This document shows positions 34,438-44,282 of a stretch of DNA of 64,000 bases, piece after piece. The position numbers and the translations under genes are program-made. This DNA is from Ampelomyces quisqualis (lineage: Eukaryota; Ascomycota; Dothideomycetes; Pleosporales; Phaeosphaeriaceae). Where the stretch lies: positions 2,604,001-2,668,000 of the forward strand of contig JAGTXZ010000003.1 of the NCBI GenBank assembly GCA_018398575.1, written 5' to 3'. The first letter of the stretch is position 1, and each line of letters begins with the position of its first letter. A model generated the notes under the pieces. The model searched no databases and was not told where the DNA came from. It worked only from the letters and a program-made list of their open reading frames with translations.

Positions 34438-35548
34438 ATGCCTTCAACAATGAAACAGGCTATTGTGGTTAAAGGGCCCAAAGTCACCATCCAGGAAGAT
34501 GCACCTATTCCGGAGCCGAGCGCTGATCAAATCGTTATCAAAGTTATTGTGAGCGGTAGCAATCCTAAAGACTGGTAAGAACTAGTTTTTCTCTTACTCC
34601 AAGCTGGAAATCCTCCTATACGCACGAACAATCAGCTCACCATGAAACAGGAAGATCCCCGACCTCTTTCCCGACTACAAAGATAACTCTGGCGACGACA
34701 TCGCCGGCATAGTCCACAGCGTCGGTTCCAACGTCTGGGAATTCAAACCCGGCGACCGCGTTGCCTCCTTCCATGAAATGATGACCGGCGGCGGAAGTTT
34801 TGCAGAATACGCTGTCGGTTGGTCGTGGACGACATTCCACATCCCCAAGAACCTGAGTTTTGAAGAAGCCTCCACAATCCCGCTCGCAGCCATGACCGCC
34901 GCCATAGGCCTGCATCAACGTCTTGGCCTTCCTGATCCCTGGACGCCCGCTAAAGAACCCATCCCACTAGTCGTGTACGGAGGTGCAGCAGCAGTGGGTG
35001 CATACGTGATTCAAATCGCACAATTAGCCAACATCCACCCAATCATCGCCGTGGCCGGGCGCGGCGAGAAATTTGTCCAAGGACTCATCGACCGCTCAAA
35101 AGGCGACACCATCGTCGACTACCGCAACGGCGACAAGGCCGTTGTCAAAGCCATCAAGAATGCGCTCAATGGCGCGCAATTACACTACGCATTCGACGCT
35201 ACTTCGGAGCACAACAGCTACACAAATATTGTCCAGGTCCTCGAGCCAAACGGCCATTTGACCCTCGTCCTGCCCGGCAAGGGATACCAAGGTATCCCTG
35301 ATACCGTGCAGCAGACGTTTACGAATGTAGGCGAGGCGCACAAGGGCGATAAAGACTTTGCGTATATTTACTTCCGGTACTTGGCGAGGGGATTGGCGGA
35401 GGGATTTTTCAAACCGCATCCGCATGAGGTTATCCCTGGTGGATTGGGCGGTGTGGAGCAGGGGTTGAGGAATTTGAAGGAGGGCAAGGCGAGTGGGGTC
35501 AAGTATGTTTTTAGGATTGGGGAGGTTGGTGGTGACGAGAAATTGTAG
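34438..35548 (+). CDS. MDR-family NAD(P)-dependent oxidoreductase, ToxD-like enoyl-reductase type, 344 aa
   Basis: Exons 34438-34574 and 34651-35548 (76-base intron splitting the Trp of NPKDW) give 345 codons. The GroES-like N-terminal half has MKQAIVVKGPK, NPKDWKIPDLFPDYKDNSGDD, and AGIVHSVGSNVWEFKPGDRV. The Rossmann half has the nucleotide loop VVYGGAAAVGAYVIQIAQLA. The residues that bind catalytic or structural zinc in alcohol dehydrogenases are absent, which fits the zinc-free quinone-oxidoreductase/trans-enoyl-reductase branch (ToxD is a named fungal relative). Such enzymes reduce activated double bonds; some act beside polyketide synthases, but no such synthase is in this window, so a stand-alone stress or detoxification role is as likely. 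A TATA box suggests inducible expression. Confidence 0.88.
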
Positions 35549-36183
35549 GTTGGAATTGGATAGGCTGAATGGGATCGTTGGTGGTTGGTGGTATTACGGT
35601 GCGAAAGCTAGTTGCAATTTTGTATGAGTGGTTGGTTGGGAGTTTACTGTTCGTCTGTCAGAGAGAGATAGGGTTAGCTTGAGTTTGTGATGGCAGTGAT
35701 ATGCTAATTATTACAGCCAACGACGATACATCTCGCATGGCAGTCGGACGTATGTAGACTGGCACCCCACTGAAGCTACAGCGCAACACAACAACATCCA
35801 AAACTATATGAGAAGATTGAGAAATTTTTGTGTAGCAGTCAAGAGATACTTCTCTCGTGTTAGCAAATGTTTACACCTTTTTCATCGCGTCGATGCTTGA
35901 GCAGACGTTGTTTTGGCCAGGAGGTCATATCCGGCTAATTCTGCAACTCAAGAGCTAGCCTGAAAAGTCCGGACATTGTGTGAAGTTCCTCTTTCGATCC
36001 CAAGCCACAGAAGATCCAATCATTGGCAAGCAGAAGCACCTTCACCCTCACAAACGTTCAAATCTTCGCCACATTTATTTCATTTCATCCTTGTTGTTCT
36101 TTACTTCTCGCTAAGCAGAACTACATAGTACAACGGAGAAGTCCTAAAGATTCATCTCGAGTATCATATCAACACGTCGAGGC
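35549..36183. other. intergenic between convergent genes
   Basis: About 635 bases between the stops of the oxidoreductase and the small KGG protein. AT-rich in places; nothing recognised. Confidence 0.5.
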
Positions 36184-36600
36184 TTAAGAGTTACCGCCCT
36201 TCTTTCCCGCCTCGACAGGGTCAACCTTGCCGTGAGCGAACTCTGGTTTCTTGTCAGGGGTTGCGCGTGAAAGGCTACATGCGTCAAACTCACGACTCTT
36301 GGCGCTGCCGCCAGAGTTTCCGGAGGACTCGTCAGATCCAGAAGATCCAGATCCGGACGTCTGGCCACCCTGTTTTCCGGCCTCATGGGGGTCGACCTTG
36401 CCCTGGGCAAACTCTGTGGGGGATGTTAGTGACAATTGCGGTGGGAAATGGGGGGTCGTCGTGACGTACCTCCGGTGCCAACGCGCTTGTCTGGAGTGCC
36501 GTCCTGCTTAAGGCCGCCGTGCTCTGCACACTTGTCAGATTATTGAGAAGTGTGGAATGCGGCGAGTTTCCTTACCAGTGTGCTTGTACTGATCCGCCAT
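36184..36600 (-). CDS. small KGG-repeat/conidiation (Con-10-like) stress protein, 85 aa
   Basis: Four tiny exons: 36600-36576, 36523-36470, 36413-36294 and 36242-36184, totalling 86 codons. The protein begins MADQYKHTEHGGLKQDG and has two copies of the motif EFAxGKVDPxEAGKxGG: FAQGKVDPHEAGKQGG and FAHGKVDPVEAGKKGG. They are separated by a Gly/Ser-rich linker (TSGSGSSGSDESSGNSGGS). This is the KGG / stress-induced acidophilic repeat known from fungal Con-10 and bacterial stress proteins; such proteins are very hydrophilic and build up in spores or under water stress. The last intron (36243-36293, 51 bases) is stop-free and in frame, so an unspliced reading adds 17 residues; the spliced form gives the closer repeat. 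Confidence 0.85.
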
Positions 36601-36719
36601 TGTGGTTAGGTATACTTTGTGGGAGTTTGAAGCGGCTGATTGATCTAGTTGTGTTGGTTGTTGGTGAAATGAAGTTGGTGGAATGATGATGGAGAAAGTG
36701 CTTTCAGGCCCCCATACTT

Positions 36720-36727
36720 ATTTTATA
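36720..36727 (-). promoter_or_regulatory. TATA box of KGG-repeat gene
   Basis: On the minus strand TATAAAAT lies about 120 bases before the ATG at 36600, fitting a stress- or sporulation-inducible gene. Confidence 0.5.
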
Positions 36728-38255
36728 CCTCAGCCATAACCCTCGACATAATTACCACGACGTCAATACATCACTTCAAAATGCAAGCGCGTCTTCTCCA
36801 TCTCACGCGTTGATCTCGCGTACGCGTCAGATCTAAACCAATTGGTGAACGGAACACAATAAGGGTCTAGTACATGATGTAACCACGATCTATGGATTTC
36901 GCGAATCGATCTAGGTCGTGCCGGACCATGCTATTCAGGGCATCAACTGATGCAGAACAATGAGGTTTATGGAAATTTCCATGATCCCCATAAGAGCCAT
37001 TGGGCTTTGCGATGGTCTTGATGTCATGATATAATCGTAAACGTCGCAATTTTGGACTAATTGTTGTACCAGCGATCCAGGAACGCCGATATTTCCGTAG
37101 GACAAGAGATCGATCGTGCATGGCATATGCACTTATGCAGGAGGTAATAAATGGGAGTTAAAGTTGTCAATGTGGGGAAGCGATCAATGACGGTCGCTGA
37201 AGCAATATGCACGTTGAGTAGTTGTTGTCGAGAAGTTTGCATGTGCCACTTGTGTCATAGGCTAGCCACAGCACACCATGGCGAGTGTCCATCAGGTGTA
37301 TACTCCTCCGATTAACCTAGGCATTGATTGCTGCGATTCAACATGAAAAGGCATGCGAAGGACCACGAGTAGTGCGGTCTGATTAGCGGGATACACTCAT
37401 GCATCTGCTGGGCGGGGAGAGGCTTAGTCTTTCGGCATGAGGACCAAGTAGATCTAGAGAAGGAGAGAGAAGCAAAGGCAAAGGTTCTACTCAAGTTAAG
37501 ATAGGGAACGCACTAATATACCTGTGTAAATTTAGCTAGACTGTGTACACCTGCAGATGCGGTGTTTCTAAGAGGAATTCTGCGGTGTATATTCACCTAA
37601 TTCTAGGTTGTGTTTTACACCGCATTTGTACCGCAGTGATGCAGATAGCGGTGATGATGACATGCGTAGCATGCTGTTCGGACGTCCTCATTGTGCCTAG
37701 GTACGCTACCGATTACGAGCAGTGGTCGTCTGGAGCAATCTGTAAGCGTACATAGCACGATCGTAATTTGTTGTAGAGGAGTGGAACGTTCGAAGCAGCC
37801 GATGGAGACGCCACGGGCCACGATGTGCCTTCAATGCAAGCAGAAATATAGATACCAAGTCTGTCTAAATTTAAATTATACGTGGATGCATGCTTTTCCA
37901 TTGTGATGTGATATTTCAAGGCACAACCTCACAACACGCAACCTCTCCCGGCCAACGTGATCTAGCGCGCCCCATAAGGCTTAGTGTCACCGCAATTCCA
38001 CAACAATTCCAACCCATCGCCCCAATCTTCTGCACTTCGGTATCTTTCGCAAATCTTGATCCATGACTTGAGCACACAGAAATGCCCCAGCCGATATTTA
38101 CCCAGCTGCATCTCCAGCTCTGCGACAAAGTAACCTTCTCTAAATCAAGTGCATTTCCAATTTCATTCTTGCAACTTCGGACTGCTGGTCGAATTGTCAA
38201 GGTGTTTGCGTAATCGAGGGCGATGCCTCTTTAGAACTATCGAGTTTCCTCAGAT
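36728..38255. other. gene-poor intergenic, no gene seen
   Basis: About 1.5 kb of AT-leaning sequence before the AIM9-like pseudogene. All frames are short, overlap on both strands, and lack domains. Confidence 0.5.
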
Positions 38256-40137
38256 ATGTGCAGGCTCCTGTCTGTGCGGTTGCACCGCTACATTCACAGT
38301 GTAGAACCAAGCCTGAAGCAATATTGCCGCTCATTCTCAAAAGTTCGCAAGCTATCATACGATCACTGTCACGTCAACATGGGCTCTCGCCAGACAGGTT
38401 AGCATACCCATCTAAGCGCGATCTAATATATCACTTATCCCTATCAGATTGGAATTCTATTGACGAATTCTTTAAATTCACGCGTGGCCGTTTCATAGTC
38501 AATGAGACAGATAATTTTCGACAGCGCGAGATCAGATTCGACATGAACAGGCTTGCGAGTGTCGCGGCGGAGTCAGTCGGTGCCGCTCAGTGCATTTCTA
38601 TTGAAGTATCCCGACGGCATGTTCAACAAAGCATACCTCATATCCATGGATAATGGCCGGGAAGTCGTCGCCAAGGTACCCAACCCGAGTGCCGGTATTC
38701 CGCACTTGACTACGGCCAGTCAAGTTGCCACGATGAACTTTGTACGTTTATTCTGAATCCCTGAATGCTGAATGTCTCTAACACAGTGATTTAAAAGGCC
38801 AGAGAAGTCCTCAATACGCCGGCGCCTCGTGTCTACTCATGGAACTCAAAGGCGAAATCACACCCTGTAGGTGCTGAGTTTATAATCATGGAGAAGATTA
38901 AAGGTGTTCCGTTGTTTCAACTCTGGGACACGATGAAGCTAACCCAGAAGCTCCAATTACTGGCTGCCTTGACTCGTCTTCAGAAGCAATGGCTGAGCGT
39001 TACATTCTCTCATCATGGCAATTTGTATTACACGGGAGATGTGCAGCCACCCGTGGGCAACTATTAGGTCAAGGATGGAAAGGTCATTAAAGACTCGAAG
39101 TTTAGTATGGGTCCGGCTACAGGTCGGGATTGGATTGATGCAGGACGGTCAATCTTGGATATCGAGAGGGGGCCATGTACGTTGTGTTTGATTACATTCT
39201 CGTGTCGCCGCTGAAAAAACTATAGGGGCTTCTCTAACGCAGTATCTGCAAGCAGTCGGGACGCGAGAAACGAAGGCAATCCTTTCCTAATCCCCAAAAC
39301 AGATTGCCCTATTTTGCGGACCAAAACTTTACCGACCTGACACAGAAAAGAAGCTCACTGCGTTGGCATGGTACCAGCAGATTTTCGACGCACTTATCCC
39401 AAAGGACACTATGATAAACAACTCATGCCTTTGGCATAATGATTTGCATCATGACAACATCTTCGTAGACCCACATACACCTGAGAAGATTACGGGCATT
39501 ATTGACTGGCAGTCTTGTCCCATCTCGCCGCTCTTTAACCACAATCCCGATCCAGCCTTCCTCGACTGGGACGGACTTGAACCTGAGACGCTCGATCTGG
39601 CACCAATTCCAAAGCTTTCTGGGCTTTCCCCAGAAGAAAGATCTGCTGCCTTACGCGAATATACAGCCCAAAACGTGTTTATCGGGTGGCGTGAACTCAT
39701 GCATGCCAAAAATCCCACCTGGTATCAAGTGGTGGAATTTCGAAAGTCGGCAGCATACGGGCTGATATTTCTTGCTCACCGTATGTTCGAATACGGCGAG
39801 GTGCACTTCCAGTCGCTTGTAGTGGATCTAAAGGATACTTGCGCGGACCTACCTGGCGTCACAAGCCATACTCCTTTCCCGTTCAGCTTTTCGGAAGCAG
39901 ATATTGAGCGTATCAAATCAGATAGTGAGGGTGCAGTAGCAGGAACTGAGCTTGTTGCGGCGGTTAAGGAGAGATTAGGCGGTTTGTGGCCGGATAAAGG
40001 CTTCATTGAGCACGAGCGATACAATGATTGTAAAGCTGCCCTCCGTGAAGTCAGAGATGATAAATCAGATACTGGAGCACCTGGCCGAGAGTGACGAGGA
40101 AAAGGATGAGTACAAGCAGTACTGGCCGTTTGAGTGA
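38256..40137 (+). pseudogene. AIM9-like APH-family kinase pseudogene
   Basis: The sequence follows the fungal mitochondrial AIM9-like APH pattern from ATG 38256 (MCRLLSVRLHRYIHSVEPS, presequence-like) to a tail ending YKQYWPFE at 40137. Introns at 38398-38447, after MNF near 38753, and 39176-39222 rejoin in phase. Recognised segments: RGRFIVNETDNFR, KYPDGMFNKAYLISMD, VVAKVPNPSAGIPH, catalytic loop CLWHNDLHHDNIFVD and metal motif GIIDWQSC. Four lesions kill it: a frameshift at about 38600-38610 (before KYPDG), TAG at 39065 (GNY-stop-VKDGK), TAA at 39288 (AILS-stop-SPKQIALFCG), and a frameshift at about 40050-40066 before ILEHLAESDEE. The largest surviving frame is 39363-40094. A 15-base minisatellite follows directly. 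Confidence 0.9.
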
Positions 40138-40211
40138 TCTTTAGAATGGAACCATCCCGGGGCGACCATTTTGGCCGACATACATGACGATAGTATAAGC
40201 CAATGACTCAG

Positions 40212-40265
40212 CCCTATGTAACTCAACCCTATGTAACTCAACCCTATGTAACTCAACCCTATGTA
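40212..40265. repeat. 15-bp minisatellite, about 3.6 copies
   Basis: Perfect head-to-tail copies of CCCTATGTAACTCAA begin at 40212, 40227 and 40242, with a fourth partial copy. It lies 75 bases after the AIM9-like relic. Confidence 0.95.
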
Positions 40266-41903
40266 CCCGTCTCCCATTATTATATCGCTTCAGTGAACCA
40301 CTGAACACACGACTCATAGGCCTGGAAATAAAAGGAGGAAACCCTCGTCCCCTAACAATTGGCTAGCAAAAAGCCTATGAATGTACATGAAGTTTCTTCA
40401 TCAGGCGAGAGAGCGCTACCAGATCGCTCACATAACCTACAGAATAGGTGGGATCCAGTAGGTGCTGCAACACTGTAAACCTGGAGCCACACCCGCCTAT
40501 ATACTCCAAGGGAGGCTCCATAGAGGCGTTAAACCAAATCAATCAATCAACCGCTTCGGTGAATTACTTAAAAGACTGACAGTAAGCGAAAGTGGCTGGC
40601 TATGGCTTCACGATTATCAGAGTGCGCCTCCTACATGTAATAAAGAAAAATATGACGGACAGCGGTAAACAGAATTAGTCGAGTGTGATCGGTCGCTTGC
40701 TGTCTGTAGAGAATTCAAGTACAACTGTGATACCTCAGGACTGTGGAGGTGGCACTGAAGCAATGTCCCTAGTTTGGAGAAAACTTGCGGAGGTGCAGGA
40801 CTGCCGTGTACTGTGAGGTGTATTGTGTTGTCTTCGCGACCGACGGCGAGCTTTTGCAACGGAGCTATGTCCTCTGGCTGCCCTTGCTGATCGTGGATGT
40901 AGTGAGCCCAAACTTCATCCCTGCCGCGGAAAATCTTTCAAGACTGCACTTGTGGTAGCTGCGTGTAATTCAAATGCTATTTGCGAATGTTGAGTTGTAA
41001 GTTTTGGAGGCACGCTCAACAAGCCTGTGCATTGTGTTGCGCCACCAGGCAAAACATCCGCCTAATTATTGTTCATTTCCACCAAATCAAGCATTCTAGA
41101 CCTCACGGCTCCTAGAATATCAATTGTTCTCTATGTCCAAGACCAATCTCTCTTTGCGGGTTCAGCTGGAACTTAGGATCGTGTTTTAGTCAGCCCTCAT
41201 TGAGGCGTAGACTCGTTGGAAAATATAGCATCATTTGGAACGTTTGTGGCCAGCCAACATTTTTGTTGCTGTCACGTACGCTAATATTCGACTGACATTC
41301 GTGGTTTGAAGTATAAGGGTCATGGCCTTATAACCATTTTCTCATCCTGGTGTCTGCAACCTGACTGCTGTGAGTGGAAAATTCCAAATCGTTGCACTTG
41401 GAATGGTTATGGAGAACATCAGACAACCAATATTACATTTGGGCGAGTCATTAGGAAGGAGACATACCAGATTATTGGCTTGAATCAACACGTTTGCGTA
41501 TCACGTCTAGGGTCATCCGGGATGTGTCCGCATCAACTTTTTAGTATCTTGTTTTGCTCACGGCGACTGGCAAAACAATGTCTGTTTTTCTGTGCTTTCC
41601 TTCATCCATGCCCAGAATCAACGTCTCGCTCTCACAGTAGGTACGTACGCGTGCCTCTACAAGATCTTCCGTTGCAAAGTTACTCCCTAGAAGCACCTCC
41701 ATTATATTCTTCCAACCCTTCGTTCTCCTGCTCCATCCATGATTGACCTCAGTGACTTTTATGAGCCATGTAAGCTGCCAAGGTAATTTCTAGACACAAG
41801 TAGCAGCTCAGAAGCTCAAAGTGTGGTCGCTGGGGCGATGTCTACAAGATCATGAATTACGTGGATGCTTTGATTGATGTTCAATAATTGCCAGCAATAT
41901 GAA
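40266..41903. other. gene-poor intergenic, no gene seen
   Basis: About 1.6 kb between the minisatellite and the HET gene. A 146-codon frame at 41306-41746 is Cys-rich but lacks a signal peptide or recognisable domain and is not called. Confidence 0.45.
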
Positions 41904-43739
41904 TCAGTCGGTCGTGAATTGTGCTCGCCATAATCTCAGCCGAGAAATGGGCCCTTCGTCTTCCTGACTTTTATTTTGATTCGCAGAGTCAACTCTATGG
42001 AAGTCCGCGCTTTGCGATGTCCAGTCTGTGCCACGTCTTGGTACCGGCGCCATGCGGTGCAATGGAACATCTCGATCAGATATTGCCTGAACCTCTTCGT
42101 TGCCTCTGCTCTTCGTCTTCTCCTTCGAGCGAGCAACTCGCGAACAAAGCTCAATAGTTTGCGGGACTAACTCCACTATGAGTTCAAGTGCGACCTGAAC
42201 AGTGCTGACGTCGGCACTGGCATTTGGCGCATATATTGTAACTGTTGGCCCAAATCCACTCATCATAGCGTTTCTGTGGTTGTCGTCCATCACTCTAAGC
42301 AAGTATGGGATAATCGGACGCACGAGCACCGAGTCATCAGTTGATGCTGCAACAGTGGCATCCATTGTCATTGTCCGGGCCTGCAATGCATTCATCAGTG
42401 CTAGGAATGCGGGACAAAAGCTTGAAAAGACGAAATCGTGCCCAAACATGTCCGTTCCCATAAGCTTGTAGTGCGACCAGGACTGTATCTCGTCATTGGC
42501 TAGCATTGCATGTCTTGAATACCTCAGCCCTTTGATGTCGAACTCTATCAGAGTCTTTGTATCCGTTCGTGGAAATAAACTTTCGCGCTTGTGTTGCTCC
42601 GGGCACAGTTCGAGAGTATGTCCCACAAGCAGGGCTGAACATATGCAAAGAGGCTCATCGGAACGCTTCAAGACTTCGTACGCTAAGCCCTCGCTTGATT
42701 GGTTGTAGTCTACCCTCGGGAGTTGTGATTCGGAGCTGAGCGCTAACAACGAGTAGATGCGATCGCGAGGCATCTCGCACCGATAGTCTCGGAAGTTGTC
42801 GAGGAGATTGACCAAAGTCTTGGACTGTATATGTCCGAACCCATTGATCAGGTCTGCGAATTGTGCCATTGCGCAATCTCGAAAGCTACCGATATCGACG
42901 TTGTCGAATGTCATTGTTGTCTTTACCAGCTCAGTGAATTTGAACGTTTCATGGCATAAGAGTACAATGACGCTGCGGGCTAGGAGAACTTCTTGTGCCA
43001 CCTTGAAATAGCTTGATCAGCAAACTGTTTTGTTCTACTTGGAATTTGAGATCTTTACCCATGCGCGCGACCAGTATTCGTTGTTGAAAACGCAAGTATC
43101 GATAGTTTGTTGGGCTTCGAAGATGACCGACCAGGGAAGAGCACTGTGGGCTCCTGGTTGCGTCTTCCCGTTTCTCAAGTATTGTAACCACGGGGTCATT
43201 AATGGCATCTTCCCGAGCCATAAATAAACAAGAAAAGCCCCGGAGAATATGCGTCCCATGTGCGCTACCTGATGACTGCGCTCGGATACATTCGCTTGGT
43301 CGATGCAGATAGCGTCTATCCAATAAAATGTCATGGGCATCCGGCGGACCATGTCTAGGAAATCATAAACGTTCCGTCGAACGTGGAATGGCGCACCATT
43401 AATGTGGATCCGAGTGAGATGCCCAGGGTCGCCCCATCGATACGACAAACAAACATACGAGGCACGATCTAGCGTGGAGTGGCTGACATAACACTGAATT
43501 GACCCGTCCGAAGAAAGCTCAGAGGCGACGGTGACGAGACGCAAGGAAGGCTTTGTCTCATCGAGAGGTTTGTGTGCGAAGGACCTGGTCTTATTCGGCG
43601 TCTGGCTCGGTTCATGCTTGCTCGGGACGGAACGATTCAAGAGGGCGTTCACCCTCTTCATGGTCCCTTTGTACTGGTCGAAATTCACAATGCGTAATTC
43701 GTAACATGTAGGTCGTGTGTCCGTTGTGCCATATATCAT
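41904..43739 (-). CDS. heterokaryon incompatibility (HET) domain protein, 592 aa
   Basis: Two exons, 43739-43059 and 43001-41904, with a 57-base intron that restores RAWVAQEVLLARS. The HET domain lies at about residues 70-227: YVCLSYRWGDPGH, the binding-site-like HINGAPFHVRRNVYDFL, WIDAICIDQANVSERSHQV, and FLVYLWLG. The remaining 360 residues are helical with no further domain; the end is charged. HET proteins mediate self/non-self recognition and cell death after hyphal fusion; the HET domain is related to TIR domains. No NACHT, WD40 or ankyrin partner is fused here. The start at MIYGTTDTRPTCYELRIVNF is the first ATG in the long frame. A second, truncated HET fragment lies 4 kb away (47721-47969). 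Confidence 0.9.
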
Positions 43740-44282
43740 GCAGTGGGAAGACTGCTTCACGATCGCACCCTGGCATCAGTCGGTTAAATCGAGCCGAGAT
43801 TGGCTTAGAAAGAGCGATCCCATGAGCGGTGAAGACAGAAGACAACGTATCACATCAGTCGATAAAGATCAGACCTTGGAAGAAGAAGCTGAAGCTTTAA
43901 GTCGTGGTCACCACGCACGATCCTTCCATGTTTCCACGCATCAATGTGTGAAAGGGTTCTGGAAGTGGGGCAATTGTGATTGCCTTTCGGGCATCAACCG
44001 GGACCTACAACCCTAACCCTAACCTTCCTGACCATTGCTCGGATACCTACACGAGTTCGAGGGCCTACCTGCTGATAACATCGAATTGTATAAATTGTGT
44101 AGCAGATCTACTTTGCAGATGCCAGCGTGATCTTGCTTATGGGCTGTTCTTGGGGCTGCCGGGGGCGTAACCCTGTAACCCCCTGAGCCCCCACGAGGCG
44201 CAGCGCAATCGAAGTCACGGTCAATCGTTTCCACAAACTCGACGTCGGGATGTATCATCGCGCTTCTCACTGATCGCGCAGT
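43740..44282. other. intergenic between divergent HET and DUF726 genes
   Basis: About 540 bases of shared upstream DNA that includes the short telomere-like tract at 44009-44024. No gene seen. Confidence 0.5.
44009..44024. repeat. short interstitial telomere-like tract
   Basis: AACCCTAACCCTAACC, that is about two and a half units of the fungal telomere repeat CCCTAA. It sits alone inside unique sequence. Confidence 0.8.

Noticed and set aside
34438..35548. secondary-metabolite cluster around the ToxD-like oxidoreductase
   Set aside because: No polyketide synthase, peptide synthetase, terpene cyclase or P450 is present within the window; neighbours are a kinesin and a small stress protein.
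41306..41746. 146-codon Cys-rich plus frame as a possible effector
   Set aside because: No signal peptide, no splice support and no homologue recognised; composition fits chance in gene-poor DNA.
43984..44024. chromosome end or subtelomere
   Set aside because: Only about 2.5 telomere-like units occur and conserved genes lie on both sides, so this is not a chromosome end.
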